Positions 1 to 12,060 of a DNA stretch of 64,000 nucleotides are shown here, in pieces. This DNA is from Talinum fruticosum. Its lineage: Eukaryota; Streptophyta; Magnoliopsida; Caryophyllales; Talinaceae. The translations under genes were made by a program, and so were the position numbers. Under the pieces are notes generated by a model. That model was given only the letters and a program-made list of their open reading frames with translations, searched no databases and was not told the DNA's origin. Positions within the stretch are counted from its first letter, which is position 1; every line of letters starts with the position of its first letter. The stretch covers positions 1,138,827 to 1,202,826 of the forward strand of contig JAITYX010000118.1 in NCBI GenBank assembly GCA_021018815.1, given 5' to 3'.

Positions 1-234
1 TTGAATTTTATAAATGAAGCGAGTTGAAACTACAAGTTGGACTTGAGAATTTATTTAGATGAACTTTCTGTCTAAGTCTTATCCGAGTGGGTCGAAACCA
101 AAAACTAAGTATTCACTCAAGCGAGCTTTCGATGGGTTAGACAGAGATGAAAACTTAAAGATAATGTTTTGAAAGTGTGAGAATGACTTGAATTCAAAAC
201 TATTAAGAGAGATTAGTTCGTACTTGAGTCTTCG
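1..234 (-). mobile_element. Copia element A, 3' LTR end (cut by window edge)
   Basis: This is the tail of a reverse-strand Copia LTR. It ends GAGTCTTCG where complete LTRs of the same family in this window end GAGTCTTCA (2771-2778, 28258-28266), so the terminal A has become G. A pyrimidine-rich stretch follows at once (235-247), which is the polypurine tract on the minus strand. The rest of the LTR lies left of base 1. The family assignment rests on shared sequence with the better-preserved LTRs at 24325-25737 and 29276-30845. Confidence 0.7.
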
Positions 235-721
235 GTCTCCATTTTTAATATTTCATACTTATGTAAGTACTTGACTTATGTTTACTTGTCTCACTTGACT
301 TATGCCTTCATAGATGGTAACAAGAGTGTCCCAGACCTCTTTAGCAATATCACATGCTGATACTCTATTGTACTCCGATGCATCCATAGCACACATTAAG
401 ATATTCGTGACTTTAAACTTCTTTCTGTCCTTTTCGTTCTCTTCGTTGTGAATTTTATATCTTTACCTTCACCACAGTTTGATTGAAATCTTGCTTGGTG
501 GGAACATAGTTTCTGTTCGAGATGAATTCCCAAACTTCTTTATCGTCGTATTGAATGAAGCACTCCATTAGCTTCTTCTAGTGAGAAAAGTTGGACCCTC
601 CGAACTTAGGTGGTCCGGTGAATGACCTTCTTTCATCAAACTCTATATAGTCTAGAACCATATGATCTTTAGACCTTTGGATTGTGAGATCCTTTTGTAA
701 AAGGCTAGGCTCGATACCAAT
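235..721 (-). mobile_element. Residual interior of deleted Copia element A
   Basis: Only about 490 bases separate the two LTRs of element A. Read on the minus strand they hold the primer site (708-720, TTGGTATCGAGCC, resembling the initiator-Met tRNA site), the start of gag, a short AT-rich stretch and the polypurine tract (235-247). Everything from mid-gag to the 3' end of pol is missing. The element cannot be autonomous and is an internal-deletion derivative. Confidence 0.7.
300..661 (-). pseudogene. Copia gag, N-terminal fragment (element A)
   Basis: Reading from a Met at about 661 down to about 300, the translation matches the gag start of element D: the RSFTGPPKFGGSNFSH stretch here corresponds to RSSTGPPKFKGSNFAH there. 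In Copia elements this protein forms the virus-like particle. The frame is broken soon after SNFSH and coding similarity fades near 300, so only the N-terminal quarter or so survives. The start is the in-frame Met just downstream of the primer site, equivalent to the one in element D. Confidence 0.65.
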
Positions 722-985
722 TGAAGGGTTAGTAAAAAAGTCTAAGTCATCTGTAGAGGGAAGAGGTGAATAGGGTGATGAGGAAATAATGTGGAATTTG
801 AAAAATCTTTGAGAAGGTAAAAAGTCATAAGGATAAACCGAGTCTAGATCAACTCGGAAAGAGATGAACAAATTGTTTTACGTGGAAACCCTCCTGGAAA
901 AGAAAACCATAGATGGTGTAATCCAGACTGCAAGTCAAATCCACTATTTTGAATCCACAAAATACGAAGGACTCGACTCCTAATC
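722..985 (-). mobile_element. Copia element A, 5' LTR, first piece
   Basis: The LTR edge TGAAGG lies directly beside the primer site. It contains the family's conserved GGTGAATAGGGTGATG block near this edge. The LTR is interrupted at 985 by insertion B and resumes at 5398, where the next expected family block (GCTCCCTTAGA) is found. Confidence 0.75.
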
Positions 986-1275
986 TGTAAGACCCTAAAA
1001 CCCACCCTAGGAGTATTAAATCACCGGAGTTCCTCACAAGGAACTCCCAAGGCTCATTCAGGTGTCGGTTTGGCTTTCTATTTCCAACTTAAGGTGATAG
1101 AGATAATTTTCCAAAAGAGTTTGAAATATTCTAAAACTTTTGGCGAGTTTCGTTTCTAATATGGCCCAACCCATAGGCTAAAAGCCTTAAAAACCTGCAT
1201 GAAAGTCACAATAAAACTCAACGAGCCACACGCTCGGAGTACATAGCTCAACGGCCACACTCCGAGTATATTCAC

Positions 1276-2778
1276 TGAAGGTTTACTCTTGGAGAGAGTT
1301 AGTCACTCAAGAGGGGGTGAATAGGGTGATGAGGAAATTTAAACAATAAAAGGAAGAATTAAGTCAAAACCTAACTTTGAAGGAATACGAGTCTAGATTG
1401 GACTCGGAAAAGTGATAACTCGAAATTACGTGCAAACCCTCTTGGGGCAGAAAACCACGGCCAGTGCTAATCCAAGCACCAAGTCAAATCCACTATTTTG
1501 AATTCACAAAATATAGTAGACAGACTTAACCAGAATTGCTCCCTTAGACAATTCCTTACAAGGTTTTCCTAGACTCAAAAATTCCCTTATCCGATCTAGT
1601 ACTTCCTAACTAAGGTAACCTTTATAACTAGGGACAACTAAGCTGAGTTAACCCTTACAGCTCAGTCAAGGGACCTTACTCGAAAGTAAGAAGAGAAGTT
1701 GTGACTGATTACAAGACCTTACAACTCGGAAAGATGCTAAGTACAGAGTTGGAGTTGTAAGTAGAAGATTGAATATGAATACAAAGACTTTTGCTTAAGT
1801 ATGTGCATTGACAATGGTTCCAAGCAATCTTCATGTCTTGAGAGTTGGCTCCTATTTATAGATGACCAAGCAGATTAGCCATTGTGACTATCTTCTGATA
1901 AGAAGTCCTTTGTGACCATTGTAAAGGTTTTCGGAGTCACTCAAAAAGATCCGTTGAGTTGTGAACGTTGTGCAACGACTCTTGACTCCTTAGAATGTCC
2001 TAATCCACTGGAGGTGTTTGAAAAGTATGATGGAAACCACCGTTGAGCTTATCGTAGAAGATTTCCAATTTTGAAACAGACAACCCCGACATAGTTTCTA
2101 GGCCTTGGTCGAAGTACAAAAAGCCTTGTCTGCTAGTGATTTGACATCTTGAAAGCGGTTACTTTTGTAGTTTAAAAAATAGGATAACCTTGATTAGATA
2201 ACCTACAAAAGTAAACAAATTTTGGTTCTCAAAGTATGAAATACTTTGGTCCAAGATTAGACACGGATAATATTTTAATTAAGATAATTAAGTGCATAAT
2301 TATCTCGAGTCGAAAGAAATGGAATTTTCGAGTCAAAATTCTCAAATTCCATCCGAGTCTATCTCGGATAAAGAATATTAGAGTAAGAGTGTTTGATCTA
2401 GACGGATAAGGTTCAAAATGTGCTGACTTAAAAGAGATGAACTAATGTAGTAATTCACCCGAACATGGAATACAAAATCAGACCCGAGTTAAAATGTGTT
2501 AGAGCGAGTGTTTGAACATGCGATAAATCTAAGTGATGTGTGAGTGACTCGGAACTACGGATGTGAAAAGATAAACAATACTATGCTTTCCGAGTCGGTT
2601 AGAAGTAGATGAAAAACTTATACGGTAGTTTTTGTAACCCTCGAAGAGGTTCTATATCGCTCGGAAAAGTTTCTATATCACATAGAATGACTTGTAGTCA
2701 AAACATTCAAGAGATGAAGTTTGTACCTGATTCCTTTATAGCACTCGGAATGTCATACTTACAACGTCCGAGTCTTCA
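1276..2778 (-). mobile_element. Solo Copia LTR (C) inside insertion B
   Basis: A complete reverse-orientation LTR of about 1.5 kb runs from TGAAGG to GAGTCTTCA. It is flanked by a perfect 5-base duplication, TTCAC, at 1271-1275 and 2779-2783. There is no primer site or internal sequence on either side, so this is a solo LTR left by LTR-LTR recombination. A TATA-like TATAAATAGG lies on the minus strand at 1851-1860. It inserted after B, because it interrupts B. Confidence 0.85.
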
Positions 2779-2783
2779 TTCAC

Positions 2784-4640
2784 AACCACAAAACCAAAAT
2801 TCCAAACCAGTTTACAACCCAAGTTACAAACTAAGTTAAAAACTAAGTTACAACCGCTTAAGAGCAAAATTGTCGGTGAAAGGGAATTTCCTGGCTTATC
2901 GAGCTAGTAGTTCGGGTCTCTGCGCATACATCCAACTTTACTATACATTATTGCATAATTACATCGAGTAACCGCCTATATACAACATGCTAAACATGAA
3001 AACACAGAAAACCAAACTTTAACTCACGATAATCGTGAACTTCAGTCGGGAAGACACGGAAGACCCATCTCGAGTACTCGCAATCGGGAGGGGGAAATGG
3101 GGAAATTTGTGGGGGTGAGCAAACCACGCGCTCGAGTGGAGAGTCTTACACTCTTAAAATGGAAAGTACTCAACACATATTACCAATAATAATCATTGAG
3201 AAAACAAGAATAGCATAATAGGAATATAGATAATCATTGATGAAATTCTTTGTAACACAAAGATCACAACACTTCACTTATTTAAAAACACAATTTGCAA
3301 TCATTAAGAACTCTTTTGGAACCGAATCCTCTTTAAACAAGGTGGTGCAACCACCAATACTTTCTTTCAAAAGCTTTCAATAAGAAATTGAATCATTTAT
3401 ACTAAATCACTTCTCATAAATCACTTTCGATGAATTTCTTTTGGGTGAATCACTTCCTAGGTTGTGGACTCGAACTAGCATTTCGCAATTTCTCGTAATT
3501 TCTTTGGTTTCTCCGGGGCACGACCCTAAATAAAAGGCTCTCGGGACGTATCTAGGAAGATTCCAATCGGGCATCCTAATACACTAGGATCCCTAGCTAG
3601 CCGTCCTTAGGTTTGAATCCTTCCTTGTGCTAAACAATCTTAGCAAAGTCGATTCAAAACATTTTCTTTGACACATTCACTCATCACGCTTGTTTCAAAG
3701 AGCATTCTCAAATCGGTTTCACTTCATAGAAGCACATTTTCACACTTGAAAAGCATATATCACAAAAATCACATGCGTAAAACATAGAACTCTTTTCAAA
3801 ACCGACTTTTGAACATCATTTAACACAATCACTTAGCACAATTAATCACAACTCAACATAGACGGTCATTCTTAGCTCCTTTCCAACTATGCCTTTCTAA
3901 ACCTACCAATTTAGTAAAATTAGTCCCTTTTTCTAAGCCACAATAACTATAAGTAGTTACAACTTAATTTAAACGTCCCAACTCCTCACAAATTGTCATC
4001 TTCACTTCAATTTCTCCTATTAGGCCTCCACATTACTAATCATACTCTTTCTTGCCCATACATAGCCATATAGTTCTTAAACTTACTTTACTAAATTTCC
4101 TTTAGCTCCATTTATCTTCTAGTTCAATTCACTCTCGGGGACTTAGGTATGCCTTCAACTCGGTTTAATCTCATAATCACTAGCTCTCCACTTCCCTATC
4201 TCACTTGTGTACTAGTCAAGGTGAACTTACACTCCTCTTTCATACTTAAATCGTTGTTTCCCAAGATAGACCGTTACCTTCCAATGCAAAAACTTAGGAA
4301 ATCTCTAAGGTTCAACTGAAGCATCAATTCACAATTTAGACCCGAATCACCATTTCTTCATCTGTAAGTGCTAATTGAGACCTCCATATTGCTCCTTTGC
4401 TATACGCCACCCAACTCTTTCTAAATTTCCAAGCATTCGACTCAGCCCTAAACAACTACTAAATTCCTTCAAGTTTTTAATTCAGCCTTAACAGCTCAAT
4501 CCGATTTCCTCACATCCTAATTCAGCCCTACTACTTCCTAAATTTCTTTTAGGTTCACAACAGAGATTCAATATTCACAACAAATTCATTTGAGTTTTGA
4601 AATTACTAATAGTTTAGAGTATAAGATTACCCACCTCGAA
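2784..4640. other. AT-rich body of insertion B, no gene seen
   Basis: This is continuous insertion-B sequence. I see short low-complexity stretches and scattered stops on both strands, with no recognisable protein domain, RNA gene or tandem array. Confidence 0.5.
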
Positions 4641-5160
4641 TTAGGGATTGAAGGTTGCGAATTTCGGATCATCCTAGGTCCGTTTCCTTGCTCTTCATCT
4701 CGTCGCCAGCCCTGGTTTCACCTTGCCGCCTTCTTCTTCGTTTGTTGCCACTCATGCTCGCCGGTTGTCGTCTTCTTGCTCTGCGGCGACCTCTCTTTGG
4801 CCCTCGGCTTGCTTCCCTTCTTCGAGTCTCAATTTCGCCTCCCTTCGAGCCCTTAAGACTTTCCCGCGTTCGTCGGCCGTCTTCCCTTCGTTCGCCGCTC
4901 GGTGCGCCGGCCTCCGGCCTCTTCTTCAGCTCTTGCACTCGTGCTCTCTCTCTCTCTCGCTCGCTCTGTTCGCCCTCGCCCAACCTCCCTTCTCTTTCTT
5001 TCCCCGCTTCTAGTTCTACTCCTTCTTTCCTTTGTTTCCCTCGGCTTCTTTCCTTTCCCGAGCCTTCATTCCTTTCTTCTTATCACTTAATCTCTTCTTC
5101 CTTTTCCTCTTTATGCTCGTGGCTTCCACAAATGGCCAACACATCCAACCTTCCACTAAC
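4641..5160 (-). other. GC-rich block in insertion B, possible leader on minus strand
   Basis: Within the otherwise AT-rich insertion this block is GC-rich and strongly CT-biased on the plus strand. Long open frames cross it in several phases on both strands, giving Ser/Leu/Arg-rich translations as expected from low complexity rather than coding. On the minus strand the block ends near 4635 at a donor-like TTCGAG/GTGGGT. The matching block in insertion J (54060-54430) ends at a similar TTTGAG/GTATAT. A spliced untranslated leader is an inference only. Confidence 0.35.
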
Positions 5161-5397
5161 CTTCCCCATCTCTTTTTTGTTTTTTGATAATATCAAGGTA
5201 AAAAGTCGAAATAATAAATCACAAGTTGCCTTGGGTTTTAATTACCAAGTCCGGGAAGGAAATCGGGAGGAAGTAATATAATCCGCTAATTTATTTATAA
5301 AAGCGCGTACGATTAAGAACTCGTACTAAATAAAATAATTTACTGGTCGATTACTTAATGAAATTAACCTACTTAAAATTTCGGGTCTCACACAATC

Positions 5398-6677
5398 GCT
5401 CCCTTAGATAATTTTATTACGGGTTTTTCCTAGGCACAAAAGGTACCTTATCTCGTCCCAAGTACATCTAAACCGAGTTGACTCTTACAGTTAGGCAAAA
5501 TTGAGTTGAGTTTACCCTTACGACTTAGTCAAGGGAAAAAGCAGAAAAGTATATAAGGAAGTCTAGAAATTTCAAACTTTTCTTTATAAGAGATTATAAC
5601 TTAGAAAGTTGTTAAAGTATCAACTAGAGTTGTAAGCTAGAAGTAAGAGTATGAGAGTTGAGTTCTTGATTCCAACAAGCTTATATGTCTTATATCATGG
5701 CTTCAATTTATAGGTAGCATGGTAGAAAACCATTGTACCTTGGGCTTGGGCTTCGGATTAGCTAGTCTGTTACAACGGATAGTATGGGTCCTCATAAAAA
5801 GAAGCTGTTATGGATGTATCCGTTGAGCATAGGTTCTAGCCTAAAAAGAAGTTCTACCCACTTATTATATCTAAAAACTAAGCTAGAAACAACTGTTAGA
5901 CTCAAAGACAGAAAGTTACCGAAATGGAAAAAAAGCCCCGACACGGTTTCGAGTCCGCCTGAAAATAGTGGTTTTTCTGTTTGTTGTTTTAAAATGGTAA
6001 GAAGCCGGTTCTTTTTGCTTTAGTATGAGATTAATCATCTTTTATAAAAATTTAAAAATAAATTACAAATGGTAGTCAAAGTATAAAAATACTTTGTTCT
6101 AAGATTAGATAATGATTAATCTTAAACAAAAAAAATTAACGATTAAAATTTCTTAATATTTTAAAATGAAAATTTTCAAGTCCAATATTTAATAGATTTA
6201 AATTCTATTTATGTAGACATATTTCAATTTTTCCCATTTGATTAATTTTAAATTAATAAATCAAACTACTTTAGAATTAACATAGATAATTATGTTTTTA
6301 AAATATGTAACAAGCTAGTTAAAAAGATAAGTTAAGTTTGTGAAATTATTTAGGCAAACTTTATATCCGAGTCTTTATGAGTGGGTCAGATTTCCAAAAA
6401 TGAGTCCTCGGTCAATGCTCAGTAAATGCTTTTGAGTTAGTTGCTACTTGATTAAGTAGAATTAAGTTCTATGACTTAAAAGATGTTTTTTAAGGCTTAT
6501 AGCCTTAGGTGAATTGTATAACTCATCAATAATCCAATGTACATATTAAAATGTTAAGGGATTCTTTCAAATTATATTCATAAAAAAATGTATCCGAGTT
6601 AAGAAATATATATATGTTTTGGAAAAATTACTTGAATTCAAAATCATATAATGGGTCGAGTTCATACCTGAGTCTTT
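5398..6677 (-). mobile_element. Copia element A, 5' LTR, second piece
   Basis: The sequence resumes the family LTR exactly after insertion B (GCTCCCTTAGA block) and runs to a degraded end, GAGTCTT, near 6677. It lacks any domain. An AATTTATAGG at about 5706-5715 is a TATA-like motif on the minus strand. Open frames in this stretch are chance. Confidence 0.7.
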
Positions 6678-8078
6678 TATTGACCTTTTAGAGCTATTGG
6701 AGGAGATGATCCTCTTCTTTTGCAGTTTCTTTCTCTTTCAATATCTCTTAAGTCTATTGTGGAGCCATTAGACCATTGTGACATCCAAACCTTGTTAAGA
6801 ACTCGTACATCGGATGTCCTTGATTCTTCTCGAAGTCACTATCTTTTGTAGGTTGTGTGCCCCGAAGTCCTCATCACAATCAACTTTGATGTAGTTGCCT
6901 GAAGTTGCTACCTCGTACACATCTTCTTTGTTACTAGCCCATAACCCACAAACCTATATGTCGAGTGGAGGACAGCTTGTTTGGAGTTTGATTCCCCAAT
7001 ATCTTAAATGAACACGAAATGGTTCCACTGGCATAGGATGGGCTCAGAGAAAGTAGCTAAAGTTCCATTAAATGGGTTCCTGTTCGGTGTCGTTGTAGAA
7101 CATACTTAGGTAAAGGTTCTTGTCCGTTGCATGACATACTTTCTAGCTTATTTTTAATGTCTAGCACTATTCGAGTGTCGTGTCCGCTTGCACAATGGTG
7201 TGTAGCATTTTTAGCATCCCGGCTTTTGGACTGTTTTGTAGTTTCTAATTCCGCCTTAACGGTAGGAGTTCAATCTTGCCTTTAGAGAGAAGGCGATCCA
7301 ATGGTTGGGCATAAGAGGAGTCTATTAGAGTGTAGGCAGTAGACCTATCTAAGACATTGACATTGGCACCCATACTAGTAGTACCAGGCATTGGAGTTTT
7401 TCTTATGTTTTTTTGTTAATTACTTCTATAACTTGGCACGACTTTTGTGGTCATGGTGGACAACTCTTCCTCGATTAGCATACCAAAATCTTTAAGGGCA
7501 ATGAAGCTTATAAAAGGCAAGAACTTTAGATTTTATTTTTAGATGGAATGTAGATTCATGATGATAATTCTCACTTCATCCTTCTCGGATGGTCCGTCTA
7601 CCTTATGGGCGGCCGTCTATTCAACAAGTGAGAAAGTCAATGAAGCTTTCCTTTTCTTCCTATTTGATAAGTTCTATATCCCAAATAGGGATAGGTAGAT
7701 CAGTCTTGTAAGAGTATTCATGTAATTAAGAACTCCCTACAAAGATCGATCTATCTAGTTTATGACATTACATCGATTAACAATATTGTACCACTTCATA
7801 ACGTCTTTATCAAACATCCATTAAAAGATGACATGGTATGTGTTTTTGATACATTTTTCATCGTCATTACTTTTATGAAGTTTCTTACATGGTGCTGGGA
7901 TTTTCTAAGCTATGGAATTTAATGTCGAGCATAGTGAACTTAGGAGGCAATTTTCCCTTTGGAATTGAAGTGAACCTGGTGATGTCATAGTGTAGCTTTT
8001 AAATAGGAAAGACTCACGTAGCATGTTCTCTATTTGATCAAGTTAGTTTATTTCTTAGGAGGTCTGTGCATTTCAACG
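6678..8078 (-). pseudogene. Tat/Ogre-like Ty3 gag remnant
   Basis: The minus strand shows badly decayed gag of the Tat/Ogre type. Near 7600 a segment reads VDGPSEKDEVRIIIMNL, like the PSE-D-hydrophobic stretch near the end of the gag domain in these elements. Near 7160-7240 another reads HHCASGHDTRIVLDIKNKLE, corresponding to the Cys/His knuckle (C-x2-H...G-H-D...C) with its last Cys lost. Frames shift several times. The remnant joins, across element D, to the primer site and LTR at 31.43-32.75 kb on the same strand. The assignment rests on these motifs only. Confidence 0.55.
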
Positions 8079-9280
8079 CAAAGAGAATTACAGACTTTGA
8101 TTCATTATTCTAAGTTAGTTTATTTCTTTTAGAATTATTTAACCGAGATCAAGTTGTTATAGTCTGATAATTTTTCTCTCTACTTGATCATCCTTAGGAT
8201 TGACTCGGATGTAATTTGAGTATATTAAATATTAGAATCAAAAAGTTCCATTCTTATAGGCCAAAGATAATTAAGCTTTTAATTGCGCTAGTTTAATTAT
8301 TCTTTGTGCCTAATCTTGGACCCAAGTATTTTATACTTTGAGAACCAATATGGTTTGCTTTTTTAGGTTATTCAAACGAGGCTAACTCATTTTTGAAATA
8401 CAAAAGCAACCGGGTTTTAGCTGTCAAACACCAGCAAACAAGTTTTACCTACTTCGAACATGGCTTAAACACCGTGTCGGGGTTGTCTGTTTCCAAAGCT
8501 GGAAAACTCCAACTCTAGGCTTAACGGTTGTTTCCACCACAACTTTTAGTCACCACCAAGTAATTGGACCATCTTTTGTAGCCAAGAATCGTTGCACGAA
8601 GTTCACATCCCAACGGATCCTTTCTAAGTTACTCGAAGAGCCGCGGCTAATGAAGTCTTCTGTCCGGAACCAAGACGCAACGGTCACTCGCCTAGCTGGA
8701 TATAAATATAAGCCACCTCACAAGACTGGAAGATTGTTGAACATTATTGCTAAACACATTACTTGAGCTGAGATTATTGTTCTCACTCTTATTCAATCTT
8801 CTATTTACAACTCCAAGTTTGTATTTAATATTTTTGAGTTGTAAAGAAAGTCTTGTAATCAGTCACATTCTTTTCTTAATTTTTGAGTAAGGTCCCTTGA
8901 CTAAGCTATAAGGGTTAACTCAGCTCAATTGTCCGTGATTGTAAAGGTTAACTCAGTCAGGAAGTACTAGATTACATAAGGGAACTTCGAGTCTAGGAAA
9001 ACATTATAAGGAGTATTTTAAGGGAGCAATTATGGTAGAGTAAGTTGTTGTATTTTGTGGATTCAAAATAGTGGATTTGACTTGGTGTTCGATTAGCACT
9101 ATCAATGGTTTTCTCGCCCAGGAGGGTTTCCACATAAATCTGTGTTATCAATTTTCTAAGTCAAATCTAAACTTAGAATCTGCTGTTTAGCTAATTTGTT
9201 ACAAAAAGCGTTTAATTTTCTCCATCACCCTATTCACCCCCTCTTTAGGGTGACTTAGACTCTCCACTAGCAAACCTTCA
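8079..9280 (+). mobile_element. Copia element D, 5' LTR (5'-truncated)
   Basis: The LTR matches the 3' LTR at 24325-25737 from AAAGAGAATTAC onward, but the first 215 or so bases are missing. A TATA-like TATAAATATA lies at 8701-8710. It ends CAAACCTTCA at 9280 and is followed directly by the primer site. Just left of the truncation, AAGTTAGTTTATTTCTT occurs at about 8040 and again at 8113, so the truncation may come from a local rearrangement. Confidence 0.8.
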
Positions 9281-9281
9281 A

Positions 9282-9294
9282 TTGGTATCGAGCC
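9282..9294 (+). promoter_or_regulatory. Primer-binding site, Copia D
   Basis: TTGGTATCGAGCC begins two bases after the LTR end. The usual initiator-Met site in plant Copia elements is TGGTATCAGAGC. This copy differs by one missing base within CAGAG. Element A has the same altered form, whereas element F has TGGTATTAGAGC with no missing base. Confidence 0.75.
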
Positions 9295-9338
9295 TAGCCT
9301 TTCAAGAGGATATCATAATTCAAAGGTATAAAGATCGG

Positions 9339-10390
9339 ATGGCTCGGAATAATGGAGAGTACGATGAAGGAAGATCATCTACCGGACCACCAAAGTTCAA
9401 AGGGTCAAACTTTGCCCATTGGAAGAAGATGATGGAATGTTTCTCGATGGACAACGATGAAGATGTTTGGAACATCATCGAAGCCGGCAACTACATTCCA
9501 ATGAAGATAGAGAATGCAACTCTTGTACCTAAAGCCAAATCCGAGTTGACCACTAAGGAGACCGAGAAATTCGAAAAGAATTTCAAAGCTATGAACACAT
9601 TGATGTGTGTCATTAGCACCGAAAAATACAACGAGGTCTCAGCCTCGACACGGCTAAAGAGGTGTGGGACACAATTGTCAACATCTATGAAGGAACAAGC
9701 CAAGTGAAGCGAGCGAAGATAAGTCGATATCTTCATAAGTATGAGCTGTTCAAGATGGAGCCGGAAGAAAACATCACTCAAATGTATGTTCGGTTCACTA
9801 AGATTACCAATAATCTTAAATCTCTGGGTAGAAGGATTTCTCACGAAGAAATGTCCAAAAAGATTATGAGAAGTCTACCAAAGAAGAGATGGGGTCCCAA
9901 AGTGACAGCCACTAAAGAAGCTCAAAACCTCTCTCAACTAAGGCCGGACGAGCTTATTGGCAAGCTATTCACTCATGAGATTCATCCGGAGGAAGAGGAT
10001 GCCGGGTTAGCACCAAAAGGAATCTTACGCTGAAGGCCTCGGAAAGCAAACGTGAAAGTCTCGAGCTCCTTAGAATCGGAAGAGGACCCTATGGCACTTA
10101 TAGCCCACGACTTCAAAAGAATGATGAAATATAAGAAGTGGGAAAAAAGGCCAAAGGATGAGTTATACAAGAAAGATAAGAAGGACGTAAAAGGTAAATA
10201 TTCTTCTCTATCTAAGAACTCGGTTGCTTTGAATGTGGCAGCAAGGAGCACATAGTTAAAGATTATCCCAAGAGAAAAAAAGGACAGAAAAAGAAGGCTA
10301 TGATGGCTACCTAGAGTGGTGACGACTCATCCGAACAAGATGACTCGGACGACTCTAAGTGTCTTATAGCACTTACGGCCTCGTAAGCTG
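9339..10390 (+). pseudogene. Copia gag (element D), frameshifted
   Basis: This is the structural (capsid/nucleocapsid) part of a Copia polyprotein. From the Met at 9339 the frame reads through the conserved gag core (FKGSNFAHWKKMMECF, then FEKNFKAMNTLM). It continues in another frame from about 9650 (VWDTIVNIYEGTSQV, MRSLPKKRW), and again after 10035. A Cys/His zinc knuckle (CFECGSKEHIVKDY, about 10226-10268) has its last Cys replaced by Tyr. A Lys/Asp-rich tail follows. The frame breaks are single-base changes, several at CTG or CTCGG contexts. It is not functional as written. Confidence 0.8.
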
Positions 10391-11110
10391 AATCGAGTTA
10401 GATAATGAAGACCATTCTAGTCTTTTCAAAAAGGATTCCAGAACAGTAAAGTTTAGGAAGGCTGAGCATGGTCCTATTCATACAAATGAATAGAGGATTA
10501 AGCCCATCTTGTCTTACAAGAAAAAGCCTTCTCCTCCCGTTTACAAAAGAAAAGATTTTCAAAAGAAAGGGACACGGACTCGGTTTTCTTGAAGGAAGAC
10601 TCGGAATCGGACTAGACCCAAAGTTATTCAAATATAGGTTCCCAAAAGTACTCTTCCTCAGGAAAGGACCTCGGTAAGGGAGTTACTGAGTTTGTAAGAG
10701 GAAGTGAGAAGGGTTAGTTTGTTTCTGTCTTGTAGTTAACTCGGAAGAAGAAGAAAGGTCATTGGTACTTAGACAAGTGGTTATTTACGCCACATGTCAG
10801 GAGATTCAATACTTGTTCTCCGAGCTAAAAGGTCTAAAAGGAGGGAAAGTCACTTTTGGAGATAATAGCAAAGGTAAGATAGTAGGGATTGGCAAAATTA
10901 GTGAAGGAAACAACACAAGTCAACCTAGTCTACCTTGTCAAAGGACTCAAGTACAATCTCCTTAGCATTTCTCAGCTATGTGACAAAGGAGAAGAGGTAA
11001 TGTTCACTCATACCAATTGCTGCATCTCTAATGAAGTCACCAAAGAGGCTAAGCTCTCAGGTCTAAAGTCGGGTAACATCTACACTATTTCTCTCTCGGA
11101 TTCAAGTTAA
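10391..11110 (+). pseudogene. Copia spacer and aspartic protease (element D)
   Basis: A Lys-rich linker precedes the protease, which would cleave the polyprotein. The active-site region is at about 10764-10800. As written the motif DSG is lost through an extra base in GACAAGTGG. The shadow copy at about 41725 keeps the frame here, as NSG. Downstream, KVTFGDNSKGKIVGIG and VYLVKGLKYNLLSISQL-like segments identify the Copia protease and the start of the pre-integrase region. At least two frame changes occur. Confidence 0.75.
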
Positions 11111-11134
11111 AATGTATCTTGTTTAAAAGCTTCT

Positions 11135-12060
11135 ATGAATGATGATTCATGGACTTGGCATTGTAGATTAAGCCATATTAGCATGCATACTATCAAGAAA
11201 CTAGCATTTCATGGATTTGTTAGGGGTTTACCTAACTGTGCTTTTAAGAAAGATAAAATTTGTAAGGCATGTTCAAAAGGTAAGCAAGTTAGATCATCTT
11301 TCAAGCCACTCAAAACTATATCTACATCCAAAGTGCTTGAATTGCTTTATATGGATTTATGTGGTGAAATTCTTGTGTAAAGTCTTTGAGGTAAATCGTA
11401 TGTACTTGTTGTTGTTGATGATTTCTAACGATTTACTTGGGTATGTTTTCTTAAGAACAAGATTGAAGCCTTTAAAGAGTTCACTAAGCTCTGCGAGAAA
11501 ATTTAAATGGAGTCTCGGACTCGGATCAAAATTATCCGAACTAACCATGGAAGGGAGTTCGATTACTCAAAATTTGCAAACTTCGTGACAAGAATGACAT
11601 CTCTCACAACTTTGCTGCACCAAGAAGTCCTTAACATAATGGAGTAGTGGAGAGAAAGAACAAAACTTTTGAAGAAATAAGAAGGACTATGATGATTGAA
11701 AATGATCTACCTTACTATTTCTAGGCTAAGGCAGATCAACACAAGCAAATTACATACTCAACGAGATGCCTCATCGGACCTATCTTGAAGAAAACACCCT
11801 ACGAGATTTATAAAGGGAAGAAACCCAACATCTCCTACTTAAACCATTCAGGTGTAAGTGTTTTGTCCATAACAATGGTAAGGAGCATCTAACTAAGTTT
11901 GATGCTAGGTTAGATGAAGGTATATTTCGGGTTATTCCTCTCATAGAAAAGTTTATTGAGTTTTTAACAAAAGAACTAACAAAGTGGAAGAAAGTATCCA
12001 CGTTGTCTTTGATGAAATTGATCTTGTCAAGATAAGTAAGTCCACATACTCATATTTCAT
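11135..12060 (+). pseudogene. Copia integrase (element D)
   Basis: The zinc-binding pre-integrase domain is clear: WHCRLSHIS with paired His, then CKACSKGKQ with paired Cys (about 11155-11290). The catalytic core follows with the first Asp in LYMDLCGE, a TNHGREF motif in which the expected second Asp is Asn, and Glu in NGVVERKN (about 11637-11660). Integrase would join the cDNA to chromosomal DNA. Frames change at about 11375 and again later, and in-frame stops occur, so it is inactive as written. Confidence 0.8.

Larger units (their letters stand above)
986..5392. mobile_element. Insertion B: TG...CA element with inverted ends (TGTAAGACCC / GGGTCTCACA)
   Basis: The insertion starts TGTAAGACCC and ends GGGTCTCACA, so the ends are inverted repeats with TG and CA termini. 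It is flanked by TAATC (981-985) and CAATC (5393-5397), a 5-base duplication with one mismatch. It splits the Copia A LTR cleanly. Without the solo LTR nested in it, it is about 2.9 kb. It shares blocks with insertion J (50949-54877), including the repeat around ACTCAACGAGCCACACGCTC (about 1216-1235 here). No gag or pol is visible. It is either a long solo LTR or a non-autonomous LTR element; I cannot tell which. Confidence 0.7.

Noticed and set aside
4655..5281. 208-codon open frame on the plus strand, with overlapping frames on both strands
   Set aside because: Lies in a CT-rich, low-complexity block of insertion B; the translation is Ser/Leu/Pro-rich without domains and is open in several phases at once.
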